A stretch of DNA of 64,000 nt from Macquaria australasica (lineage: Eukaryota > Chordata > Actinopteri > Centrarchiformes > Percichthyidae), in contig SEMN01001227.1 in assembly GCA_005408345.1 (NCBI GenBank), positions 17,446 through 81,445 on the forward strand, in the 5' to 3' direction. Made by a program: the position numbers and the translations under genes. The notes beneath the pieces were generated by a model that was given only the letters and a program-made list of their open reading frames with translations, was not told the DNA's origin and did not search any database. Of this stretch, positions 1-12,300 are shown piece by piece. Each line of letters starts with the position of its first letter. Positions within the stretch are counted from its first letter, which is position 1.

Positions 1-2569
1 ACAGTCAGCCAATGAGCGGAGAAGTAAAAATAAATCATTTAAAGTGCTGAGAAATGGTCGAAATACTTAAGTATGGATATGGGGTATGTGGGAAATTTTA
101 TTCACCAAATGTGGTATAATATTGATGAATCACTATTGAATCATTGCAGGGTAAGGTCAGAGAGGTCAAATAAGTCATAATCAATATTACGGTATTATGT
201 ATAAGTCAATCATAGTCAATCATTGATAACGGTTAGGTTGTCAGGTTCGGTCATAATCATGATGTAGTCGTGTTGTTGGATGTGGGCGTAATCACAGAAG
301 TCTTGTATTCTTAATGAAGTGCAGCAGCTGGCAGTGGGAGGTTAGAGTGAATCACACAGAGGAGTGTTATTCTGAGGACAGTGGGAAAGAGTCCTTGAGT
401 GAAAACAAGCAGTTCCTCGGTCGGTACGCTTATCTACTGATCAGGGAGGTGGCCGAGGAGATATGCCAGAACAGGAAGATCTTCAGTGGACACAACTGTT
501 CATTGACCAAAGAGTAATATGCAAAAACAGGGAGGAAACCGTGGCGTCTGGCTCAGAACAGGCTGAAAACATCACAGAAATTAGGCCGAGGTCAGCAGGT
601 GGTTGTACAACTTTGGGCCCACAGAAGGAGGGTGAAGATGGCTGTAAGAGAAGATGTGTGCGTTGGATTGTCAGTTGCTCCATGAACTAACTCGGGTTTG
701 CTGTACCTGTTGATTTGTCAGTAAACTCTATTCATATTAGAACTCTTTTGACTCAGTTGAATTATTTTTGAGTATTGAAGTGCTTATAGTGTGGTGAAGA
801 TCCTGAAGACATCTGGCCCATCTTTGGGATTTTTATTGTACTTTTTACTTCACTACATTTATCTGACAGCTTTATTTTACAGATTCAGATTTTTACACAA
901 AACACATGAAAATGTTCAAGCAGCTGAAACGATCACTTTACTTGTAACAGAATTTTTACAGTGTGGTATTTGTACTTTTACTGCAGTAAAGGATCTGAGT
1001 ACTTCCTCTGACTTTATTATGTGTTCAAACTGGAAAAGTGATGAATGAATGAAACTTCAAGACAAATGTTTGATGTGAAAATATCTTAAAAAGACTGAAG
1101 AACTGAACTCTTTCTGAATCTTGAAGCCTTTTTATATTTAAAAGATTTATTTTAAATTTTCTGTCATGATGAATAAGAACATAAACACTGCAGAGCGACT
1201 CTTATAAATGAACTAATTTACATTCATTAATGTGTGTGTGTGTGTGTGAAAGTGCTCTGATTGTTCAGTGGTGTGTTGATGAAGATCTAATCAGAGTTGA
1301 ACTGTGTGTTAATGAACAAACGCGTCATTAACTGTCTTCATCATCTCTTTCTCTTCTCTGATGCTGTTTCACTTCACTTCCAAATGTCCAGAACTAAACT
1401 TCAATTTATTCTTCATTTATTCTTCATTTATCCTGGAAAACACATTAAATGTCCATGAATCTGAAAAACTAAACACCTTAAAAACAACTTAAATTCAAAA
1501 GCACTTAATAAACCAATTTTAATGATGCATGAGATTCCTCCTAATTTAAACATGAATGTTAAATATTTGGTATAATAATGATGAGTTTAAAGTGTTTTTA
1601 AGGTGAAGGCTTCCGTGTAATTATGAGTTCTGATCAATTTAAAGACAAAGTTATTTTTCCTTCTCAGATTGCGTCATTTTGAAAGATTTTAGAGGCCTGA
1701 AGAGTTGAAAGAATCTAACGTTTCATTAAAAAAGCACAAATTAGACAAAAAAATAAGCAGAACTTTGTGTAAATATTGTAACAAATGCGTTTTTCATTTA
1801 AAGGAACCACTGCTGTAGGTATGGAAGCCCACTTCAGGCAAGAAAAAAAAAACATGAAAAGTTTTGAATAGTAAAAATAAAAATAAAATTACAAGACAGT
1901 AATCAACATTTTGACTTCTTCAGTCAGAATTCTAAGATTCAGTAGTGACTCAGAATTATGGGATATCACACATTTGCCTCAGGGGGCTTTATGAAGTCAA
2001 AATGATGACATAAGTCAACATTTTTATTGCAGAAATTTTACAAGATTTTTACTTTTTAGGTCCGACATGTGAGATACTCAGTCGAAATTCTGAAATACTA
2101 AGTCAAATGTTGAGTCTTTTAAAGTGAGAATTGCCTTACGCAAGTTGAAGTGTTAACTATTATATCAACATTTTTACTTTAAAATCTTTTTATTTTTGTC
2201 ATTCCTGACATTTCATCTTTTATTTCTTTCCCTGGCTTAAATGAGCTTCCATACAGAAGGTGTGTTTAGTTTAATTTGGGTGAAAAGTCACATTAAATTC
2301 ATCAAAAGGTCTTTAAAATGACTCTTCAGTTTTATTCAGTTATTAAAGGTGCTGCAGTAGTTTTAATTGAAGTTGCTCAATGACTTGTATTGTTTTAATG
2401 TTTGTCTGTTTCATCACACTGAAGTCAAAAAGTGCAGGCTTGTTTAAGGTTTAACTACTGGAACATGTAGGGTTAAGCTCAAAGGTTGCCATGGTGACCT
2501 GTAGTTTTATCTGACTCGTTTAACTCGTGCAGGAGGTTTAATTAAAGGTAAATTATAAAGTTGAGACTT
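1..2569. other. upstream intergenic DNA
   Basis: AT-rich, with two short overlapping open frames (314-517 and 463-690) that match nothing I recognise and a MITE-like repeat at 1819-2254. A (TG)n run lies at 1231-1248. No gene can be supported. Confidence 0.7.
1819..2254. repeat. MITE-like element with inverted ends and TA flanks
   Basis: The left end TATGGAAGCCCACTTCAGGC and the reverse complement of the right end (TATGGAAGCTCATTTAAGCC) match at most positions, and both sides keep TA next to TGGAAGC. The interior repeats AAGTCAAAAT/TCAACATTTT words and has no coding frame. It looks like a nonautonomous DNA transposon. Confidence 0.75.
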
Positions 2570-2939
2570 GTTTCTGGAGTTCTGTGCGAGTTGACACGGA
2601 AGTGGCCGGAGTGTCCTCTGCGCCTCAGACCTGCGCAGTAGCGGACTGGGTGTAGTCCGGAGTCTCGTCTTTTCCTGCTGGAGTTCGTGCATGGCGGCGG
2701 ACACAAAGAGCTGAGGCCCGAGCGCAGACCCACACACGCACCAGGACAGCCGGGACACAAGCGCTGGACGCGGCCTGGAGCGAAGACAGTCTGCCGCTGC
2801 GTTCACTTGATGGTTGTAGCCGTTTCCTCGGGAATCTGTCGGTAACCGGATAGTTACCGCAAACTGTGGACAAGTTCGGGGAGAGTTTGTGTCGGAGCCG
2901 CGCAGAGATTTTCTGGTCGGGAGGGAGGACGGAGAAAAA
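2570..2939 (+). promoter_or_regulatory. lamc1: lamc1 promoter / 5' UTR region
   Basis: Composition changes sharply from AT-rich to CpG-rich around 2570 and stays so through exon 1, as expected for a CpG-island promoter. No TATA box is obvious. An ETS-type core (CGGAAGTG, 2597-2604) and a CGCAG-containing stretch lie just upstream of the likely transcribed part. The transcription start cannot be placed by eye. The reading frame is open upstream of the start codon to 2889, but without an ATG, so ATG 2940 (A at -3, G at +4, a strong Kozak context) is the start. Confidence 0.65.
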
Positions 2940-3312
2940 ATGGGAAGTTTGATCCGGGCTCTGGTTGCTTGGAGCTGCGTGGCGGCGTGTGTCCGCGCTG
3001 CCATGGATGAGTGTGCGGACGAGCAGGACAGACCGCAGCGCTGCATGCCCGAGTTCGTTAACGCCGCTTTTAACGTTACCGTGGTGGCGACCAACACCTG
3101 CGGCTCTCCGCCCGAGGAGTACTGCGTGCAGACCGGCGCCACCGGGGTCACCAAGTCCTGCCACATCTGCGACGCCCGGGACCCCCGGAACCACCACAGC
3201 GCCGTGTACCTGACCGACTACAACAACCAGCAGGACACCACCTGGTGGCAGAGCCAGACCATGCTGGCGGGCATCCAGTACCCGAACTCCATCAACCTCA
3301 CCCTGCACCTCG
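2940..3312 (+). CDS. lamc1: lamc1 coding exon 1: signal peptide and start of LN domain
   Basis: Residues 1-124 plus the first base of codon 125. A hydrophobic leader (SLIRALVAWSCVAACVRA) precedes mature AMDEC. LN-domain sequence follows, with two N-glycosylation sequons (NVT, NLT) and the WWQSQTMLAG stretch typical of laminin N-terminal domains. The donor is G|GTAAG at 3312/3313 (phase 1). Read-through into the intron stops at 3425. Confidence 0.97.
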
Positions 3313-6300
3313 GTAAGATCCCCGATAACATCCCCTTCTCTCCGCGCGAGAGCCGCCGCGCCGAATCCCTCTGGAAAAACCTGCGATTTAAGGTTTCCAT
3401 GTTGCTGATAAAAGCGCCTACATAGATGAACGCAACCACATATATTTTATACATTTTATGGAACCACTCTTTCATTTGGCACACACTCAATACCCTCAAA
3501 CCATACTTTATGTAGTAAATTCCAACTTTACACAGAAGCTTCGCCCATCCGTCGCTCTGCCGCCACACATCCAGCTAACTGCACCTTAGCGGGCAGCAAA
3601 CTACCGTTTGGTGTAGCAGCCGAGTGCCGAGTCCAAGTCCAAGTAGGTACATTTCAAAGAACAGCTACAGTTGTGGCAGATGATGTAAGCACGGTTGCAT
3701 ACTAGAGCGAAAACTTTAAATTGGACAAGTTTTCTATGGAGTTGGGTGCTATGCTGAACTATGGAATCGCCTTTAAACAAGCTGAAAGAGGAGTGTCAGA
3801 CAGCGGGGTCTCTTCTCTGCATGCTCATATATTATCATGATTTTGTAAAGTCTGAGCTGGAGATCAGTGATGTAACTTGGAAAGTTTGGGAAGGAGGGAT
3901 GTTTGCTGGCAGCAGTGTAGCATGGAGGACATAGTTTTCATTGTTGGGGGTGGAGAGTGTGTGTGTGTGTGTGCGTGCAGATGGGGGTTGCAGCTATATT
4001 CTGACCTGACTGCAGGGTCAGTCTCAGTCAGTACTTCCTGCTGCTCCTCCATCACATCCACTTTGTGACTTCCACTGTTTGTTTGACAAACTGCGAGCAG
4101 CTCTGGTTTTCTCTCCAAACAGCCGGAGGTGTGAAGTTAGCAGCCTGGTGTCCTGTCGGCCCCTAAACGCATCACCACGACTGTGGATTCAGTTGTTGGG
4201 GGGGCGGAGGTGTCCTCTGAGGACAGCTGGTCTCAGAGTCTCCTCGGGGTCTGAAGGACTCAGTTACAACACATCCGTCAGGTCTCAGAGTAAATAACAG
4301 ACGTCCAGTTTTCAAAGATTAAGAACAGCGTCACATTTCATTCTTGACCTTGAAACAGTAGTTTTATATTCTCCAGTTCCACCTGTTGGGTTGAAAGGCT
4401 GAATCTGATGCTTTTAGGCTAAAATCTGGCTGAAACGACGAGTCGATCGGCAGCAAATCAATCAGCCAAATACTCTCTTCCAGCTTCTCACGTGATCATT
4501 TCCTGCTTCTTTCTCCTAAGTGACGGTAAACTGAATATATTTGGGTTTTGGACTGTTGGTCGGACAAAACAAGACATTTTAAGACTTCGTGTTGGGCTTT
4601 AGATGATTGTGAGACCTTGTAAGTATTCTGTATTAAGAGAATAATCTACAGATTAATCAATAATGAAAATAATTGTTGGTCGTAGACTAAAATAACCTAA
4701 AATTTGACTGTTTTTTGCCAAAAACGTAACCAGTTAAAGTAAATGGGTTTCATATTCTCCACTAGAATAACATACCTGGCAGTGAAGAGAAACAGCATGT
4801 AGACTATAATGTGAAAAGGTCAAATGTAACTGAACTGTTGGATGAATACATGTGTGAATGTGAAATTAGTGATTTATTTTGTTAAATACTCAGAAAATTG
4901 TACAGAGTTTGGTTGGTGGCGAGCAAACGCTGTCTTGTGTTTGTGGCATTCTGCTGGGACTCCTCGCCTTACTGAGTATTTCTAAAATCCTGGCTACAGC
5001 CCTGCAAGGTCCACTTACTAGCTTTCAGTCGCATGTCATGGTCCTCCCCCAGAGATTGCTCGGTTGTCATGAAAATGGCTCAGTTGTCTCTCTTGAAAAA
5101 GAGACTTTTACCTGGTTAAATAAAGTAAAATGAGAAATTAAATGATGTCATTACGCAACCTTACTAAACTCCAGTCTCCATCTGCTGATGAAGGCCATGA
5201 GATGTGGCTGAAAACTCTAAGAAAATCTAGTAAGTGGGCCTTGAGTTGATATTTTCTTATTCAAGAAAAATTGTTTTTAAAATGGTTTTATATCCTTGTT
5301 GCTGCTGTTTTTTCAACTCTAATTAGTCAGATAAATCGACTAGATTGACAGAAAATTAATTGACAATTTTGATAATCGATCAATTGTTTTTAAGTCATTT
5401 GTGAAGGAAAATGCCAAACTTCTGCTGTAAACTGAATCTTTTTGGACTGTTGGCTGGACAGAACAAGACATTTGTTGACGCCCCCTTGGACTCTGGGAAA
5501 ATCAAATCGGTCTTTATCTGCAGGTCTCCTGCCTTCCAGCTCGCCGTCGCTCTGTGAGCCGTCGTCTTAGTTTCCTGCAGCTCCGACTCGGCCTTTTAAA
5601 AATACCTGTCTATTTCTGCAGCCGGTGTGCCTCTGGCCTCCCGGCTGCAGCTTTTAACGGTGCTTGACATTCCTGAGAGGTTCAGTCATGCTTCTGTCTC
5701 TGTGGCCTCAGGTGCTGCAGCTCGCTCAACGCCTCGTTTTCAAATGGAAATGCCTTTAATTACACACTGAGTTTTCTCTCCTGCAGGCTGTGGTTTCATT
5801 GTTCTGCTGCAGATAACCTCAGTGTTGGGCTCAGATGCGGGATCGGGGGGGGGGTCAGGTTAAAGCTGCTCTTATTGTTAAAAACAGGAAGTGAGCGTCC
5901 TCCTGGTTAATATAACGTCAGTTCGGTCGCCGGTGGGAAAATCTGCTCCTCTCAGGAAGTCAAACCTTTCCTCTCAAAGCATCACAGGATTCTGGGTAAT
6001 GAAGTCCTCGTGTTGAGACGTCCAGCAGAGTTTGAGGGTTTTGGTTGTTGTGATGGTGTAATGACATCTCATCCCTGCAGGAAGTGGTTCTGCGACTGTT
6101 TGTTGAAGGTCTTAAGGGCTCGTTGAGTTTCACGTCTGCATCAAGAGTTTGTTTCCTGTTGAAATCTATTTTGTCCTTTTCTGCCAAAGTGATTTTCAGC
6201 AGAGGATTTTAGAAGTAACAGAAAGAAGTTAGCAGGATCTCTCTCTGTGGAGTCGGTCTGAGACCCTGAGATAGTGGTTCTTTATTTCTATACAACATGT

Positions 6301-9300
6301 TTGGAAATACATCCTCAGTCTTCCAAAGTTAGTAATTTGTTTATTATTGGAAGATATCTTTCCATCTGTTATCGACTTTATTTTTATCCTTAAATACACG
6401 CAGACGGACATTAAACACACAGTTCACAGGAAGAACCTGATGACAGTGAACAGCAGCAACCAACAGTTAAGGACCTAATAGCAACATCAAATATATTGAT
6501 TAATAGATGCATTTAAAGTTAGTGAATTCATGTATGTAGCCGGTGAGTTTCTCTTTTTTCTGTTGCTATTTTTAATGGAAGCTCACTGAAGAAGAATCCC
6601 CATTCTTACAAAGCTCTGATTGGTCGATAGGTGATGAACACCTCATCAGACCTGTTGGAGGTGATTCAGACCTTGAGAAATATAAACCCTTTCATTGAAC
6701 AAAAGAAGCCAAAGTTCTCGGATATTAAATCTAAACACGAGCAGCTGTAAGAACTTTGTCTAAAGAAAATACAGCCTTAAATGAGCAAAATTGTGAATGA
6801 AGTCTGGAACTATGTCAGCCCCGAGATTTGATCCTCAGATTGGTGAAATGTTTTGGTGGTGGCTGTTTGTTCCAAATCTGAAGTACAGTTTAAACCTGAT
6901 GAAATGATTTCAATCAGGAACTTTCTGATCAAACACGTCAACGAGGCAGAAATCTCTCAGTCGTTCCCAGATCGATGCTCAGCCCCAGAAACCAGACGTT
7001 GTTCATGTTTCCACTTTTTATTCTCTCTGCTGAGTTTTAAAACCCCCGAGCGTCTTTGTGGATGATGAAGTTCAGATTGAGGCTGTGATGCCGGCGGTCT
7101 TAATCTCAGGAAATGTGATGTGTGTGTGTGTGGAGCTCCGGTCTGGAAGTCTTTTTGTGTTTGGACTCTTTGATGCGGCAGGAAGGCGACGTGTCCCGAC
7201 TCGACTCTGCAGCTCAGGCTGCGGAGCGGAGGCAGAGGCCGACATGAAAAGACCCACAAAGAAGAAACCGGCAGACGGACCGAATATCTTACTTAATTTC
7301 ACTAAATGGTAAATGGCTTAGCACTTTTTCAACCTTAACGGTTCCCAAAGCTCTTTACAGATTGGTCTCATTCACACATTCACACACCAATGGCGACGGA
7401 GCTGCCCTGCAAGGTGTTGGCCTCTCGGGGGCAACTTAGGGTTCAATGTCTTGCCCAAGGACACTTGGACATGTGGACAGGAGGAGCTGGGGATCAAACT
7501 TCTGACCCTGGGATCAATGGACGACCTCCTGAGCCACAGCCGGCCTAAAGAAAAGAAGCCAAAGTTGTCATAAATTATGTGAACACAAGCAGCCGTACAA
7601 GAACTTTATCTGAATGAAATACGGGCGAAAATTGGCAAAAGTTTTAATGAAATCTGGCAGTCTTATCGGAGAATAAGTGTTGAGGCTTGAATCTGCTCTG
7701 TCTAAGGACTCTGAGGTTTTCAGGCTCAGAATCAGTCCGTCATCAACCAAACTCTTGTTTAAGGATCAATAAAGTGTTTTGCGGCTTCGCTTCAAAACCA
7801 AAAATGTCCGACACAACAGTCCTCTAGAACCAGGAGACAGTTTAAAAAGCAAAGGGGCGCCATTTTCCATTGAGACATCCTTTATAAAGTGATTAAACTA
7901 TTGGCTTCATTAATGGTTAATAAATAACTTGGTAATCTTCTCTCTGGTTGAAGCACAACACCCAACCTGGCAACCCAAAGGCTGCTCTTATTAATAACTG
8001 ATGTGTGAAGCGTCGGTAAATAATTTATGAACCAGTAATAAAACCAGCAGCTTCAGTTGAAGCCAGTAAGGTTAGAAAGGGTTGGTTCTGCTAATTAAGG
8101 GATATTTCAGGTTGTTTTGTATTAATTACAGAGAGATTTGTGTGAACATGATGAGGTTACTTTAAGGGAAGCATCACGTGAAAACAGCTGGACTCATCCC
8201 GGCCGTCTGAGGGGGTGGGGGGTGTTACTCGCTTCAGTACCTGAGAGGCTCTTTGAAGTCTGAACATGGAGGACAAACATCCCTGAATTCTTCACAAGAT
8301 GAAAAAGGGGAATCTTCTTTGTGCTTCCAGGAAAACACAGCCGGCACGTCTGGAAGCACAAAGAAGATTCCCGTTTTTCCCAATAAGAACGGAGGACTCC
8401 AGACCCTCACACCTTTTTATTTTAGATTCTAGTGTAGATCCCAAACATGCCAGGCTGATGAAATGAAGCACGAGACATCCAGAAGTTTCCGGGTCTTCTG
8501 TCTCTTTCGTCAGCTGCAATAAGCCGATTGTCCAGCTGTGCAGTTCTCATAACGTCTCCACATCCCAGTTTCCCACGCTGAGCTCATTCCTCAGATGCAA
8601 AACAATGAGTCCGGACCAGATGACCCCCCCACCCCCCCAACACACACACTCAGATTGGTATAATTTGGAACAGCTGGCCGCTCCAGAGGAGGAAAAAAAT
8701 GGGCTTGTTCTTTTATGATGGGTTGGAGGGAAGATGAGGAGCAGCTCGAGGCCAGAGAAACTCTCAGCAGGGTTTTCCCACGCTGCACTGCTGACAGTCA
8801 GTCAGTCAGTCAGTCAGACAGACAGACATCTTGCTGTAAGACACGCTGCATTTGGCTGCATGTTTCAGATCCACTGCAACAAAAAACCTAATTTGATCCA
8901 GAAGCTTCGTTCTGACCGTGGACCGTCAGAGTGACGCCTCGGTTACACAAACTGATTCCAAACGTCTCTTTCAGGTGTGTTTGCCTTGAACACATCATTT
9001 ACATGCTCAGCTCTGATTGGCCCGTTCTTTTCTGATGCTGCAGTTCTTAATTTCCTGTTATTTTTGACACAGTAACCTCATGTCTTATATAATGTATATT
9101 AACCTTAATATAAGTTTTTTTAACTACTAAATACAACAGCGACACAGGAGCTCTTAGAACTGACTGGCACTGCTGGTCCTGTGTTTGGACTCAGCCCAGT
9201 CCTGGTCCTGGTCTGAACAAAGCAAGTGATTGAGTCTTGGTTCTGGAGTGATAGTAGTAGCACTTTTCTCTGAGTTCTAAGCAGATTTATGGACGTTTTC

Positions 9301-12300
9301 TCCCGATCGATGATATATAATGATGTCGTCAGGAGGATGTGTGCAGGTGGAGGTGTTCATGCTGTTGCAGGTGGAGGTGTTCATGCTGCTGCAGGTGGAG
9401 GTGTTCGGGCTGTTGCAGGTGGAGGTGTTCATGCTGCTGCAGGTGGAGGTGTTCGGGCTGTTGCAGGTGGAGGTGTTCATGCTGCTGCAGGTGGAGGTGT
9501 TCGGGCTGCTGCAGGTGGAGGTGTTCGGGCTGTTGCAGGTGGAGGTGTTCATGCTGCTGCAGGTGGAGGTGTTCGGGCTGTTGCAGGTGGAGGTGTTTGG
9601 GCTGTTGCAGGTGGAGGTGTTCATGCTGCTGCAGGTGGAGGTGTTTGGGCTGTTGCAGGTGGAGGTGTTCATGCTGCTGCAGGTGGAGGTGTTCGGGCTG
9701 TTGCAGGTGGAGGTGTTCATGCTGCTGCAGGTGGAGGTGTTCGGGCTGTTGCAGGTGGAGGTGTTTGGGCTGTTGCAGGTGGAGGTGTTCATGCTGCTGC
9801 AGGTGGAGGTGTTTGGGCTGTTGCAGGTGGAGGTGTTCATGCTGCTGCGGGTGGAGGTGTTAACTCAGACAGATGAACAAATAGAACCAGTTTGTTCTGG
9901 AACAGTCAGGGTGAACTCAGGGCCTCCAGGGGCCGTTTTTTGTTTCACTGACTGACACTTGAGGGGCCCCCAGCTGCCCCCCCCCCCAGCCTCTTCAGAC
10001 GAGAGCTGAAGAATCCCAATAGCTCAGTCTGTCCGAGGGAGCAGCTCCGTTCACGGAGGAGACAACAGTTAGTTTGATTGGTCGGTTGGTCGACGGTCAG
10101 ATTTCATTGGTGGTTGTTGTTGATTCAGACTGTTTATTTAGAGAAAATGACGGTAAATGTGGGTCAGTAACAGATTCACAGGGCGGGCAGCTACATAAAT
10201 CAAGAAACTTTGTCTAAATCAGATGAAACAGGATCGTCATCTTCAGACTATTCAAGACTGTGACAGACTGATAGTCTTATTACATGATTATGAACATGTA
10301 ATAAATATGTATCAGCAGATTTATCAGATGTTTCATTGTGTGACAGAGAACAAGACTCCAGCAACAACCAGAGGACGTCAAACATCTGGTCGAAACCCAA
10401 AAGGTTTAAATGAGGCGAAACATTCAGAATCTTTCTTTGCTTCATCTTCCATCAAAATATCACTTCAACAACATCCAGCGTTTCTCTGAAACATCGTGTT
10501 AAATAAAAAGAAAGAGCCGCAGCAGGTGACTCACTCAGAGCCCAAAGTGATGTCTTATTTTCATTATTGATTAACCTGCCAGTTATTTTCTCAACTGATT
10601 GATCATTTAAAAACAGTCCAAGGTGACATCTTCAGATGTCTCATTTTGTCCGACCAGCAGTCCAACACCAAACATTACTCAGTTTGATTTGACGTGACAT
10701 AAAGAAAAGACACACATCCTCAAAATTAAAAGCTGGAATCAGAAAATTACTTTATTGATTAATCAATTATCAAATTATTATCTAATTATTCATCTGTCTG
10801 GCGACTGATGGCTTCAGATTAAACTTGCACAGTTCAGAAAGAGAAATTGACGTCGCGTGTCAGCGAAGCAGATGTTTTATTACATCGCAATGTGAGTTCT
10901 GCACATGCTCAGTAACAGCCAGTGAATCACCTGCACTGCAGCTGATTGGATGATTAACAAAAGCCTCGAGACGACGTCTCACTCTGTCTGAATATGAAAG
11001 AACAAACCTGCTGGATCAGAACTCACTTCCTCCTCAGTGTGTCACCTTCAGGTCCCAACCTCGAGTCAGGAATTCAGACTATTCTTCAGACGCTTTCAAA
11101 GAGAGGCCGGATCAGAGGCAGGAGGCTCCTCCGACCTCACAAACCTCTTTGTCTTTTCTTTCTTTAACGTGGAGGAGGAGGAGGAGGAGGATTATCCTTT
11201 CTGTGTGGACACTTTGTCTCTTTTTGTTTCGTCAGGTCCCTTTCGTCCTCTTTCACGCAGAAACTTTCTTCATTTCTGCTTTTCCTGTTTCTTTAATCTG
11301 GTTTTAAGGTTTTTAAGTGTCTCACACACACGCACACAAACACAGCCTTTACAGGAAACTTCCACATTGACGCTGTTGGTGTTCAATCTTTTGATTTTGC
11401 GTACTCTTCGATCACATGTTTCCTAACTGAAATCTTGTTAATTTAATATCATATCTTTAGTTTTTGTGTGATTTGAGCTTGAATATCAAATTGTTGGTCG
11501 TATTGAAATATTGCAAATGACACCAGGTAAAATTAAACAATGCTCGACTTTAAACCTTCTCCTACAACTGAGCATCAAACCCAGCGAAGCCCCAAACTAA
11601 ACCCTTCTATATATTAATCTAATGTCAGTGACGGGGGACTGTTTCCTGTTTTCACCTGCAACATTACGCTGCAGGTTTGACCTGGAAAATGCTTTGTTGT
11701 GTGTAAAATCATCGTCTGTATCGTGTTATTTAACCCGATCTCTGTGCGGAGAGATGTTACTTCTGCTCTCTTCAGCCAGGGAGCAAGATGTCTGGAGATC
11801 TTGCTGCTGAAATTCAAACGTAGAAGTTGTTCGATAACTTGCAAAAGATGTCCTGAAAAAATGGCTTTTCATTTGTATGTTAAACCATCAGGTGACTCTT
11901 TGTTCTTGAGGAGTTTGTTGCCGTGGAGCTGGATGTTTAAACATCTTGAATGATGACAGAAACTCTCAGGAACATTTCCAGTTGAGGGTGCAGCTGCTGA
12001 AGGGTTTTTATTTACCCCCCAGTGCCCCCCCCCACACAACAAACAGCGTCCCTTTCTTCTCTGAGGACTCACCTCCTGATGTTTAACCTGCGCTCTGTTT
12101 GTTCACTCATCACACTTCACTTTGAAGCTCAAACCCGACATTCTTGTCGCCGTGTGCTAATTAAAAGGGCCGTGGTGCATTCAGGGTCACTGCTGGACCC
12201 ACTCACATGCTGTCATTGGGGCATCATGACAACACAAGTCCTGTCCTGTCCCCCACGCCGCAGCGGCCATTTTGGTTTTTCACAAAGTTTTGCTTATCCA

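Noticed and set aside
2625..3308. Minus-strand open frame of 227 residues over lamc1 exon 1
   Set aside because: It is antisense to a CpG-rich coding exon with clear laminin homology on the other strand; GC-rich exons often leave the antisense open.
3313..3425. Read-through extension of exon 1 to 3425
   Set aside because: The GTAAG donor at 3313 and exact phase with exon 2 show this is intron.
4879..5133. 84-residue frame with a hydrophobic stretch
   Set aside because: Its end lies in a dispersed repeat tail, and no family or regulatory context supports a gene.
8301..8379. Rho-independent terminator
   Set aside because: The stem is too long, and this is an intron of a vertebrate gene; a terminator of that type is not expected.
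9343..9861. CRISPR-like look of regular repeats
   Set aside because: Units are contiguous without unique spacers and the DNA is vertebrate.
9277..9955. Long open frames on both strands over the minisatellite
   Set aside because: The 24-bp unit is a multiple of three and has no stop in several frames, so the openness is a property of the repeat; the peptides are pure repeats with no domain.
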